Below, in pieces: positions 1-7,570 of a stretch of 19,232 nt of DNA. Position numbers and translations under genes: made by a program. The stretch is from JBBAEA01 sp041656175 (GTDB lineage: Bacteria; Myxococcota_A; Bradymonadia; UBA4248), in assembly GCA_041656175.1 (NCBI GenBank), contig JBBAEA010000066.1, forward strand, positions 1 through 19,232. Reading direction: 5' to 3'. How positions within the stretch are numbered: the first letter of the stretch is position 1; every line of letters begins with the position of its first letter. The notes below the pieces were generated by a model. It did not search any database. It saw only the letters and a list, made by a program, of their open reading frames with translations, and was not told the DNA's origin.

Positions 1-55
1 AGTACAGCCCGTGTTCAGAGTGCACGCGCGCCCTTAGCCCGTCGCGCATGCATAG

Positions 56-71
56 GTACATGCGAATGTAC
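56..71. repeat. small perfect hairpin beside the left-edge repeat
   Basis: GTACAT (56-61) and ATGTAC (66-71) are perfect inverted arms around a GCGA tetraloop. It lies just outside the large inverted repeat that starts near position 73 and may be part of the same dispersed element. No function can be read from it. Confidence 0.5.
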
Positions 72-72
72 T

Positions 73-245
73 GCAATCTTGTCAAGGCTCGGCGTAGCCG
101 ACCCGTAGGGTTGCCTTGATAAGATTGTAGCATTTGCATACGCTATGCGTGCGTCGGGCGAGGGCGCTTGCAAACGTTGTTTTTTAGTTTTTTTGTCTTG
201 ACAAACAAGACGGTATCTCTCAACGCGGAACCAAGCCCCCATGAC
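73..245 (+). repeat. dispersed repeat F, left copy (inverted partner at 19075-19232)
   Basis: From 91 to about 220 this sequence is nearly identical to the reverse complement of the right edge of the window, with only a few differences; similarity becomes patchy to about 245. It contains its own dyad: 73-88 pairs with 113-128 (14 of 16 positions), enclosing the small hairpin CGGCGTAGCCG. A second hairpin, GTCTTG/CAAGAC, lies near 195-211. There is no credible gene between 1 and 545; the reading frames that cross this stretch have no family resemblance and overlap repeats. Confidence 0.85.
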
Positions 246-359
246 GCTCCATTCGACAGTTCAGAGTTTCCTTCACCGCGCGTGGGGCGGTATCGCATCA
301 ATGAAAGACTCTCGCATGGCATTGCACAAAATCTTATGCTAATGATTGGAGAAGAACAA

Positions 360-509
360 GGGGGGTAGCGCGAGATCGCCTGAAAAAATCGCCAATGCGC
401 AAATTTTATGCAGTGGCTTGGCCTAAAGCCAAGACGCTGCATAAAATACTTGCAAATTGGCAGATTTTTGAAGGAAGCTCGCGCGTAGGGGTGGCGAAGC
501 CCCCCTCCC
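360..509 (+). repeat. foldback element G, copy 1
   Basis: A ~150-bp element that folds almost entirely on itself. Outer arms GCGCGAG (368-374) and CTCGCGC (478-484) pair. Inside them is a long imperfect stem, roughly 382-412 with 437-469, whose apical part ATTTTATGCAG pairs with CTGCATAAAAT. The loop of about 23 nt has its own CTTGGC/GCCAAG hairpin. A short G-run/C-run hairpin closes the right end (487-505). Related copies lie at 7353-7499 and 17037-17181. It ends 36 bp upstream of the AgmX-like gene, so it would be in that gene's leader if transcription starts further upstream. Confidence 0.8.
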
Positions 510-545
510 AAAAAACAACCCTAATAAGTAAAGCAAAACGACGTT

Positions 546-1838
546 ATGAAACAGCTACAGCTAGCCATAGTCTTTCAGCGAAGCGTTGTACAAGAACGCT
601 TTTTGCCCCTGCGAGAAGCTGATGTTTCGCTGGGTAGCGATGAAGGCAATACACTGCGCATAGAACACGCGGCGTTCAAAAATAGTACACAGTTACTACG
701 AATGCGCGCCGATGGCTTGGAATTGCAGCTACCTGCAAAGATGGCCATGAGCGCCAGATTCGGCGACGAAGAGAAGGAAATACGGCGCGGCGAACTGAGC
801 GTGCACACGATGCAGAGCGGCGACTGGGCCATACTTGAGCTAGGCAAGGACTGGGATCTCGTTGTACGCCTCACAGAGAAACTACCGCCTGTGGCAGGCT
901 CCCCGATTTCGAGATTGAGCGATGGGCTGCGATCGCTATTGCCAGTCGCACTGCTGCTCAGTTTGCTGATACACGGCGGCCTGATATTTTACGCCTTCTG
1001 GGCAACTCCACCCCAAGAAAAGCTAGGCTGGGTGCCACTGGAAGCACGCTGGGTCGAGTTGATTACTTCGCTAGAAGAGCACCGCGAGGAAGAGCCCGAT
1101 TTGCCGGAACCCATCGTTGAAGATGTGGACGACATCATTATAGATGATAGCAATATGCGCCAAGACCGTGAAAAAATAGATGACAAAAAGTCCGATATCG
1201 CAAATTTGGGGAACATAGAAAAACCTGTAGGAATACAGGCAGCTTTGGGACGCTCGCAGTTTGCGGGCAAAGGCATGGACAGCCTCTTTGGCTCTGCTGT
1301 GGGTTTGGGCGACGCGAGCGACCAGATGGCGATTACTGCCGATGGTGACGCTTTTGGAACGGGGCTCGGGTTTGGCGCGGGTTTAGGGGGAATGCGCGGG
1401 GGCGGCGGCGGAGGTGGCATGGGAGGAGGATCTATCGGCTCACTGGCGGGCGGAGAGGCTCAAAAAGGAGCAAAAATAGAAGGACCCACGAAACGAAAAA
1501 CTAAGATTAAACCAAAGCTCGAATTGACCAGCGCACAAGCAAGCCAGTTTTGTAAAGAAAGTAACATTCGTGACGTCGTCTCCAAGCGCGCGAACGCCCT
1601 TCGCAACTGCTACGAACAACAATTACTCGCCGACCCACAACTAAGCGGCAAAATCGTCATGATGTGGAAAATAGGGCTAGAGGGAGAAGTCTCGCAGTGC
1701 TCTGTGAAATCTACAACCATGAAAAACCCAAAAGTCGAAGCCTGCCTAGAAAGAACTATCAAACGGCTACGCTTCGATAAACCAGATGGCGGTATTTGCG
1801 TCATTGAGTTCCCCTTCATCTTTAGTGCTTCAGAATAG
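546..1838 (+). CDS. AgmX/PglI C-terminal domain envelope protein (TonB-like architecture)
   Basis: Predicted single-pass inner-membrane protein of 430 residues. Residues 1-110 form a beta-rich region that may be FHA-like. A hydrophobic segment at about 131-152 is the only membrane span. An acidic periplasmic stretch follows (about 175-215, many Glu and Asp), then a glycine-rich linker (247-302). The last ~100 residues match the AgmX/PglI C-terminal domain, which resembles TonB energy-transducing C termini, with a CYEQQL motif at 355-360 and cysteines at 336, 355, 385, 400 and 418. In myxobacteria such proteins are tied to gliding and adventurous motility and to envelope machinery; I infer an envelope-spanning or scaffold role, not a specific process. 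The ribosome binding site is weak. It stands alone between a foldback element and a MITE. Confidence 0.82.
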   Translation: MKQLQLAIVFQRSVVQERFLPLREADVSLGSDEGNTLRIEHAAFKNSTQLLRMRADGLELQLPAKMAMSARFGDEEKEIRRGELSVHTMQSGDWAILELGKDWDLVVRLTEKLPPVAGSPISRLSDGLRSLLPVALLLSLLIHGGLIFYAFWATPPQEKLGWVPLEARWVELITSLEEHREEEPDLPEPIVEDVDDIIIDDSNMRQDREKIDDKKSDIANLGNIEKPVGIQAALGRSQFAGKGMDSLFGSAVGLGDASDQMAITADGDAFGTGLGFGAGLGGMRGGGGGGGMGGGSIGSLAGGEAQKGAKIEGPTKRKTKIKPKLELTSAQASQFCKESNIRDVVSKRANALRNCYEQQLLADPQLSGKIVMMWKIGLEGEVSQCSVKSTTMKNPKVEACLERTIKRLRFDKPDGGICVIEFPFIFSASE

Positions 1839-1853
1839 GGAAAATGCCTTATT

Positions 1854-2055
1854 GAGAGCTTCCCCCCCGCACCCCCCTTCAAAAAAAGAAAGCAGTCTTT
1901 TAAGCACTTTTCGAATAAAATGTCATTTTATCTTCCACCTGCCTTATTTAATTAGCATTCTTAACTTGTGCATCTCTACAAAATATCTCATTTTGTTTAA
2001 GACTGTATCGAATTTGTAAAATTAAATTCACTATTTCTAGCCGTGCAAAGCTCTC
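1854..2055 (+). mobile_element. MITE family M, copy A (left hairpin lost), exact TSD TTATT
   Basis: Non-autonomous element beginning GAGAGCTT and ending GCAAAGCTCTC (2045-2055). The AT-rich core from about 1880 is shared with copies B, C and D. The direct 5-bp repeat TTATT at 1849-1853 and 2056-2060 is an exact target-site duplication. The long hairpin present at the left side of copies C and D is deleted here, leaving only its C-rich remnant. It lies 15 bp after the stop codon of the AgmX-like gene. Confidence 0.85.
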
Positions 2056-2060
2056 TTATT

Positions 2061-2421
2061 TGCATTATTAATCAGCCTAAAGGCAATGTTTTTTATTCGG
2101 AAATCCGTTGAAATTACAAAATAAAATATAAAATGCTATTTTCTTTGTTTAGAGAAAAAGCCAGCAAACCTTCATGTAGACGCAACACCTACATATACCA
2201 CTCTTGAATTATATGCTAAAAATCGCACATTTTACCAAATTTATGCAAATTTTGCAAAAGCTCAAAAGCTGTTTCTGGCTTCAAAAGACTATGAATGCGC
2301 GGGGGCTTGTGTTAATTCTTGATGTGAATATGGCTTTGGTCGTATTGTGCTTTTTTCAACAAAAAACAGCTTATATTAAAAACTTTTAGATCTTTGCTGT
2401 AGCATCGAAAGGAGAGGTAAG
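2061..2421. other. AT-rich intergenic spacer, no gene seen
   Basis: About 360 bp of very AT-rich sequence. Short open frames here have no family resemblance and no ribosome binding site. A string resembling an extended -10 box (TGCTAAAAA near 2215-2223) could serve the downstream DUF4912 gene, but no good -35 box accompanies it. A strong Shine-Dalgarno sequence (GGAGAGG, 2411-2417) precedes the GTG start at 2422. Confidence 0.4.
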
Positions 2422-3600
2422 GTGGCAACACAGGATCGTTCAGAACTGACAAAAAAAACCGTGAAAGAACTTCGCGAGATCGCTAAGGAACTCGCCTTAA
2501 CTGGGTACAGTAGGCTCAAAAAAGCAGAGCTCATCAACGCCATCATTAAAGAGAGCAAGGCTCAAGCTAAAAGTGGAGAGATAAAAAAACCAGCTGCTAA
2601 AGCGGCGCCTGTGACTGGCGCCAATACTCAGAAAGATATGCAAGCTAGCGCGAAGGCAAAGACCACGCCTGCCCCAAAAGCAAAGGCCGACGCAAAAGCC
2701 AAAGCTAAGCCAGAGCCAAAAGCGAAACAGAAAGCCGATACAAAGACAGAAACAAAGACTGCTGCAAACGCGAGTGCGAAAGCGCAAAAGGCGAGCAAAC
2801 CCAGCGCCACTGAAGAGAAGGCTACACCTTTAGTGAAGAGGAAAGAAGAGAAACTCGCGGTAGCGAAAATAAAAAAAGGATCTAGCGCTATGGTCGCGGC
2901 CGAAAAGGCAGCCGTTCCCGAATTAGCCAAAAAGAAGGAGGCAAAAGACGTTTTGAGTGAAGCTGATGCTCTTGATAAGGAAACAGCGGAGTCTTTGGCC
3001 TTGCTAGAACAAGAAGCAGCCGCGGCGCTCGCGGAACTCAAAGCGGCTGAGGAAGCGATTTTAAGGGAACCCGATACGATTTATATCGACAAGGGTATGC
3101 TGATTCCCTCGTATGTTCGGGGAACGCGCCTACGCGTCCTCGTTAGGGATCCGGGCACAACTTTTGTGTATTGGGATAGCGAATTCGAGAACCCAGAGGG
3201 CTGGCAGCTCACGGCTTACAATCGTGATGGCGTAGTACTCGACAGCTTCCGCAGCAGTGCAAGACGCGCGGGAAGCGGCTATTTCCACATTCCATCGCTC
3301 GAAATCGCGCGTGTGAGCCTAGCAATAATTAGAAACGGTAAGATCGCAGAAACCAAATTACAGTCGCAGGTTTCTTTGCGAAATCAAATCAAAACACTGA
3401 AAGAAAGCGAAAAATGGGTTGACTTCCACAGCAAGGAGATCGTGCACGAGGCGCCTGCACCCGGTCGCGCCCCGCAGCAGCATTCGCCAGAATCGCTGCA
3501 TCTCACGCCAAAGGATCAAGCCCGATACGGCGCTCCTTCTTCATGGATACACGGAGCAGCACAAGCGCCATCCTCGGATGAACTTCTTAAGCGTAGTTAA
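2422..3600 (+). CDS. Rho_N and DUF4912 domain protein
   Basis: A 392-residue protein, probably cytoplasmic (no signal peptide). The GTG start is chosen because GGAGAGG lies directly upstream and the next in-frame Met would cut into the first domain. Residues 5-42 match the Rho termination factor N-terminal (SAP-like) helical domain, with the pattern TVKELREIAKELALTGYSRLKK. Residues ~45-175 are a low-complexity Lys/Ala/Pro linker, likely disordered, and ~180-215 is an Ala/Glu/Leu coiled-coil-like helix. Residues ~220-345 match DUF4912, including RVLVRDPGTTFVYWD. The domain's role is not established. Its gene is 87 bp upstream of a GH57 glucan branching enzyme; such pairs suggest a link to glycogen metabolism, which is inference. 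Confidence 0.85.
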   Translation: MATQDRSELTKKTVKELREIAKELALTGYSRLKKAELINAIIKESKAQAKSGEIKKPAAKAAPVTGANTQKDMQASAKAKTTPAPKAKADAKAKAKPEPKAKQKADTKTETKTAANASAKAQKASKPSATEEKATPLVKRKEEKLAVAKIKKGSSAMVAAEKAAVPELAKKKEAKDVLSEADALDKETAESLALLEQEAAAALAELKAAEEAILREPDTIYIDKGMLIPSYVRGTRLRVLVRDPGTTFVYWDSEFENPEGWQLTAYNRDGVVLDSFRSSARRAGSGYFHIPSLEIARVSLAIIRNGKIAETKLQSQVSLRNQIKTLKESEKWVDFHSKEIVHEAPAPGRAPQQHSPESLHLTPKDQARYGAPSSWIHGAAQAPSSDELLKRS

Positions 3601-3687
3601 TCCTACACGATGTTATTATCCCATTTCGCTGTTTTTGCACGTCGCTATTGCGCGTCCCCAATATTCTATTGTTAAGGATTTGATATA

Positions 3688-5313
3688 ATGAGTATTCAAG
3701 GCTATTTGAGCATTATCCTACACGCACACTTACCGTTTATTCGTCACCCCGAATTCCCCGATTTCCTCGAAGAAGATTGGCTCTTTGAAGCCATGACGGA
3801 AACTTATATCCCCATACTCCGCATGATGGATCGCCTCACGAGCGAAGGCATTTACTTTAGACTCACCATGTCGCTCACTCCCCCACTCTGCGAAATGCTA
3901 GCAGACCCGCTACTTGAGGAGCGTTACTTAGCGCACCTCGATAAGCTGCGCAGACTCGCCGATATCCAGGCCAAAGAAAAAATGGGCACTCCCTTCCAAG
4001 ATGCCGCGCAAAGCGCCGCTATCGAACTTGGCGAAGCGGAGCGACTCTACGAAGAAGTATGGAATCGCCAACTACTGCCGCAGTTTAAGCGTTTTCAAGA
4101 CATGGGTGTGCTCGAAATTATCACCTGCGGTGCAACACACGGTTTCTTGCCCCTCATGGCGACCGACGAGGCGCGCCGCGCCCAAATCAGCGTCGCGGTG
4201 AATAACTACAAAAAACATTTTGCTCGCGCGCCACGTGGGATTTGGCTGCCAGAATGTGCCTTTGCGCCAGGGCTGGACGAACTCCTAGCCGAGCACAATA
4301 TCAAGTTCTTCGTCCTTGAGTCACACGCGCTAACCGCGGCAACGCCACCCGCACGCTACGGCACATTCCGCCCCATCGTTACCCCAAGCGGCGTAGCGGC
4401 CTTTGCCCGCGATCTCGAAAGTTCACGACAAGTTTGGAGCGCCGAAATCGGCTACCCAGGTCACCCCAATTACCGCGAATTCTACCGCGACTGCGGTTTT
4501 GACTTGCCTTACGCGGAGGTAAAGCCCTACCTACATCTAGATGGAGTTAGACGCAATACTGGATTAAAATTCCACCGTATCACTGGTAAGGTTGCCCTTA
4601 ACCACAAAGAACCCTACGTTCCCACATGGGCCTCCCAAACTGCCGCTGAACATGCGGGTAACTTCTTATTTAACCGTCAAGCCCAGTGTCGCCACTTGCG
4701 CTCTGTTCTCGGCACAATTCCGCACATCACCGCGCCCTACGACGCAGAACTTTATGGTCACTGGTGGTACGAAGGCCCGCAGTTCCTTGAAATACTCATG
4801 CGAAAAGCCGCTTTCGACCAAAACGAAATTAAAATGATCACTCCCTCCGAATACTTGGCCAAAGAGCGCGTACACCAAGAGGTCACACCCGCCCTCTCGA
4901 GCTGGGGCGCGAACGGTTTCTTCGAGGTATGGCTCAACTCCTCCAACGACTGGATCTATCGCTACCTGCACCTTGCCGAGGAGCAAATGGTCGAACTCGC
5001 CCAGCGCTTCCCCGACGCGGACGGCTTGCTGCGCCGCGCCCTTAACCAAGCTGCACGCGAACTCCTGCTCGCCCAATCCAGCGACTGGGCCTTTATTATC
5101 ACCACAAACACCTCGGTGGAATACGCCGAAAAGCGCACACGCGACCACATCGCGCGCTTCACAGGCATCTACGACCAAATCACACAAAATCGCTTGGAAC
5201 CCGAGTGGATCGCCGAACTCGAATGGAAGGACACCATCTTCCAAGAAATCGACTACCGCGTCTACACACCGCGCCACCAACGCGCAAAAGCAGGCGCCGT
5301 CTTTACTTCCTAG
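3688..5313 (+). CDS. GH57 family 1,4-alpha-glucan branching enzyme
   Basis: A 541-residue cytoplasmic enzyme expected to create alpha-1,6 branches in glycogen-like glucans. GH57 landmarks are clear: LHAHLPFIRHPE at 11-22, GFLPL at 152-156, GIWLPECAFAPG with the expected nucleophile Glu189, YREFYRDCGFD around 262-272, and APYDAELYGHWWYEGP with the expected acid/base Asp352. The C-terminal ~110 residues fit the DUF1957/branching-enzyme helical region. Length matches the family (about 520-570). AAGGAT lies 7 nt upstream of the ATG. It is likely co-transcribed with the preceding DUF4912 gene and is followed at once by an intrinsic terminator. An alpha-amylase-like function is possible within GH57, but the motif set and length favour branching enzyme. 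Confidence 0.9.
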   Translation: MSIQGYLSIILHAHLPFIRHPEFPDFLEEDWLFEAMTETYIPILRMMDRLTSEGIYFRLTMSLTPPLCEMLADPLLEERYLAHLDKLRRLADIQAKEKMGTPFQDAAQSAAIELGEAERLYEEVWNRQLLPQFKRFQDMGVLEIITCGATHGFLPLMATDEARRAQISVAVNNYKKHFARAPRGIWLPECAFAPGLDELLAEHNIKFFVLESHALTAATPPARYGTFRPIVTPSGVAAFARDLESSRQVWSAEIGYPGHPNYREFYRDCGFDLPYAEVKPYLHLDGVRRNTGLKFHRITGKVALNHKEPYVPTWASQTAAEHAGNFLFNRQAQCRHLRSVLGTIPHITAPYDAELYGHWWYEGPQFLEILMRKAAFDQNEIKMITPSEYLAKERVHQEVTPALSSWGANGFFEVWLNSSNDWIYRYLHLAEEQMVELAQRFPDADGLLRRALNQAARELLLAQSSDWAFIITTNTSVEYAEKRTRDHIARFTGIYDQITQNRLEPEWIAELEWKDTIFQEIDYRVYTPRHQRAKAGAVFTS

Positions 5314-5338
5314 ACTTCGCCCACAGCTTTAAATGAAT

Positions 5339-5377
5339 AAGCGTGCACTAAACTCGGTTTTTTGCACGCTTTTTTTT
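5339..5377 (+). terminator. intrinsic terminator after the GH57 gene
   Basis: Perfect 9-bp stem AAGCGTGCA (5339-5347) / TGCACGCTT (5363-5371), 15-nt loop, with a run of eight T from 5370 to 5377. It begins 25 bp after the GH57 stop codon and separates that unit from the riboflavin block. Confidence 0.9.
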
Positions 5378-5530
5378 GAACAAATGCCTAACTTTGTTTA
5401 GAGCATGCTTAAGCAATTTGTGAGACAGTCATGGTTTGGCAGAAAAATTCGTTTTTTGCCTTTAGCTTGTCTTTTAGCCTTAAGATCGCTACTAAAGAAT
5501 GCGGCAACTTCATGCTCTGGAGTCAGGCTA

Positions 5531-6643
5531 ATGTACGATGAACGATGGATGCGGCGAGCCTTGGAGCTCGCAAAAAAAGGAACCTGGGCAACACACCCAA
5601 ATCCAATGGTGGGTGCCCTGATAGTGAGAGACGGCGTTATTTTGGGCGAGGGCTACCACTGCGGAGCGGGGCAAAAACATGCCGAGGTCATGGCTATTGA
5701 GGATGCCTTAGCCAAAGGCAACGAACTCAGCGGTGCAGAGCTCTACGTAAGCCTAGAGCCTTGTAATCACCACGGTAAAATGCCGCCTTGTACGCAAGCG
5801 ATAATCAATGCAGGTATAGCGCAGTGCTACGTCGCCAGCGCAGATCCCGACCCACGTGTTAACGGAAGAGGCGTCAAACGGCTGCGCGATGCTGGCGTAG
5901 GCTGCGAGCTGGGTTTTATGCAAGAAGAATCTAGCTTGCTCAATGCTGCGTATTTTAAACTAAAATCGACGGGCATGCCGTTTGTTACTTGTAAATGGGC
6001 GATGAGCTTAGATGGGCGTATCGCCACGAAAACGGGTCATGCGCGCTGGATCTCTTGCGAAGAATCGCGCATCGATGTGCACAAAGAACGCGCGCGCCAT
6101 GATGCTATCGTTGTAGGCACTGGAACCGTCATGGCCGACAACCCAGCCCTAAACGTACGCTTGATCGATTCCCAAAAGCAGCCTTTGCGCGTTGTGCTTG
6201 ATAGAACCTTGCGCATTCCCTTAGATTACCATGTTTTTAACACGAAGATGGCACCCAGCGTGCTCTTTACCAGCGAGAATATCGACAAAGATCTCAGCAA
6301 GTACGAAGAGCGGGGGCTTAGGGTTATACGTGTAGCGGAGCGTAATGCACAACTCAATATCGAAGCCGTTTTACGTGTACTTGCCAGCGAGTTTTTGGTT
6401 ACTACACTTTACTGCGAGGGTGGTTCGCAGCTGCTAGGTAGTCTACTCGATCGGCGCTTTATCGATAGTTGCGACGTATACCTAGCCAGCATGATCATCG
6501 GTGGAAAAGACGCCAAAAGCCCTGTTGGTGGCGAAGGAATTTCGCTAATGTCGCAAGCACTCGATATGCAATGCGAAGAGTTCACAAGAATAGGAAAGGA
6601 TGTTCGCTTACGGCTTCGACCCAAATTTATGGAGGAACTCTAG
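5531..6643 (+). CDS. ribD: bifunctional diaminohydroxyphosphoribosylaminopyrimidine deaminase / 5-amino-6-(5-phosphoribosylamino)uracil reductase
   Basis: Riboflavin synthesis steps two and three: deaminates the pyrimidine released by GTP cyclohydrolase II, then reduces its ribosyl side chain. The protein is 370 residues from the ATG at 5531; an in-frame ATG at 5405 would add 42 unrelated residues, so it is rejected (GGAG precedes 5531). The N-terminal cytidine-deaminase-like domain shows HPNPMVGA, zinc motif HAEVMA and EPCNHHGKMPPC. The C-terminal reductase domain starts at PFVTCKWAMSLDGRIA, with HDAIVVGTGTVMADNP and a final YCEGGSQLLGSLL. Length is normal. The stop overlaps the ribE start by one base. 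No FMN riboswitch is seen in the 150 bp upstream. Confidence 0.95.
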   Translation: MYDERWMRRALELAKKGTWATHPNPMVGALIVRDGVILGEGYHCGAGQKHAEVMAIEDALAKGNELSGAELYVSLEPCNHHGKMPPCTQAIINAGIAQCYVASADPDPRVNGRGVKRLRDAGVGCELGFMQEESSLLNAAYFKLKSTGMPFVTCKWAMSLDGRIATKTGHARWISCEESRIDVHKERARHDAIVVGTGTVMADNPALNVRLIDSQKQPLRVVLDRTLRIPLDYHVFNTKMAPSVLFTSENIDKDLSKYEERGLRVIRVAERNAQLNIEAVLRVLASEFLVTTLYCEGGSQLLGSLLDRRFIDSCDVYLASMIIGGKDAKSPVGGEGISLMSQALDMQCEEFTRIGKDVRLRLRPKFMEEL

Positions 6644-7290
6644 TGTTTACGGGCTTAGTCCAAGCAGTTGGGAAGCTGCGAAAAATTGATTTTGTTGCAC
6701 AAAACGCGAAGCTAGGCATCGAAGCGCAATTTAGCGATATAGCGCTGGGCGAAAGCATCGCCGTTCGCGGCATATGCCTGAGCGTAGTAAAGTTTGAACA
6801 AGGCTATTTCGAAGTGCAGGCAAGCGAAGAGAGCCTAAGACGAACGAGTTTGAGATCCTTGCGCGTGGGGAGTTTAGTGAATTTGGAACGAGCGCTAAGA
6901 CTTGGGGATCGCTTAGGTGGGCACTGGGTAATGGGTCACGTCGATGCTATCGGTAAGGTTACTGCGGTGCATAGCGAAGGCATGGGCGAAATCGTGCGTA
7001 TCGCGCTTGATGGCGAACATTTACGTTACGTCGTACAAAAGGGCAGCATTACTATCGACGGCGTTAGCCTTACTGTTAACGACGTAGGAAGCGAAGATTT
7101 TTCTGTAAGCCTTATCCCTATTACGCGCCAACACACCGACGGGAATATGCGAAAACTTGGAGCTGAGGTCAATATTGAAGTCGATGTCTTGGGAAAATAC
7201 ATCGAAAGCCTGCTAAAACCGCGCAGTGAACATGCACAAAATTCAGGAATAAACTTAGAAAAACTACAAAATGCGGGTTTTCTTATATGA
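6643..7290 (+). CDS. ribE: riboflavin synthase, alpha chain
   Basis: Converts two 6,7-dimethyl-8-ribityllumazine molecules to riboflavin. The GTG start at 6643 shares its G with the ribD stop codon TAG (TAGTG), with GGAGGA a few bases upstream, implying translational coupling. This gives 215 residues, the normal length, starting (M)FTGLVQAVG as expected for the family. The two homologous beta-barrel lumazine-binding halves are visible: the first ends near ERALRLGDRLGGHWVMGHVD, the second carries SITIDGVSLTVNDV. The C-terminal trimerisation helix region runs KYIESLL onwards. In some naming schemes this gene is called ribC or ribB. Confidence 0.94.
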   Translation: MFTGLVQAVGKLRKIDFVAQNAKLGIEAQFSDIALGESIAVRGICLSVVKFEQGYFEVQASEESLRRTSLRSLRVGSLVNLERALRLGDRLGGHWVMGHVDAIGKVTAVHSEGMGEIVRIALDGEHLRYVVQKGSITIDGVSLTVNDVGSEDFSVSLIPITRQHTDGNMRKLGAEVNIEVDVLGKYIESLLKPRSEHAQNSGINLEKLQNAGFLI

Positions 7291-7311
7291 TATGCTAAAA
7301 TGAACGCCAAT
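7291..7311 (+). promoter_or_regulatory. possible extended -10 promoter after ribE
   Basis: TGCTAAAAT at 7293-7301 fits an extended -10 element (TGnTATAAT, with TAAAAT at 7296-7301), directly after the ribE stop codon. No convincing -35 is visible, so the call rests on one element. If used, the transcript would carry the foldback element at 7353-7499 as a ~260-nt leader before ribBA. Confidence 0.3.
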
Positions 7312-7352
7312 ACTTATTATCCAACGCATATTTAGCTTTAGCTAAGAAACTA

Positions 7353-7499
7353 GGGGGGAGCGCAAGATCACCCTTAGAATTCGCTTAGAGCTGCTTATGA
7401 TGCAGTGATCGAGCCAATAGCGAGAACGCTGCATCATAAGCGCAGCTCTTGGCGAATTCTAAGGGAAGCTTGCGCGCGGGGGGATGCTCCCCCCGCCCC
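7353..7499 (+). repeat. foldback element G, copy 2, inside the rib cluster
   Basis: Outer arms GCGCAAG (7460-frame left arm at 7360-7366) and CTTGCGC (7469-7475) pair, a compensated version of the copy-1 arms. The inner stem is long and nearly perfect: CCCTTAGAATTCGC near 7370-7383 pairs with GCGAATTCTAAGGG near 7452-7465, and CTTATGATGCAG pairs with CTGCATCATAAG. The loop is 23 nt, as in copy 1. The right end has a G6/C6 hairpin around ATGCT. Its inner stem sequence is unrelated to copies 1 and 3. It separates ribE from ribBA. Confidence 0.85.
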
Positions 7500-7570
7500 A
7501 AAAAAGAAATTTAGAGCGCCTACAGCGCAGTTTCGTAGCAAACTCAACTTCAATATTAAAGGATTGCGCC

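Noticed and set aside
143..511. Minus-strand 122-codon open frame
   Set aside because: It crosses repeat F and foldback element G, has no family resemblance, and its length is explained by the repeats.
1786..2019. Open frame through MITE copy A sharing a ~40-residue hydrophobic tail with a frame through copy D (15023-15265)
   Set aside because: The likeness is only the repeat core translated in the same frame. Copy C has an early stop in that frame and no copy has a ribosome binding site and start that are conserved.
5405..5530. N-terminal 42-residue extension of RibD
   Set aside because: RibD homology starts at the Met at 5531, which has its own GGAG, and the extra residues match no RibD feature.
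7291..7570. FMN riboswitch before ribBA
   Set aside because: None of the conserved RFN element segments can be found; the structure present belongs to the foldback family.
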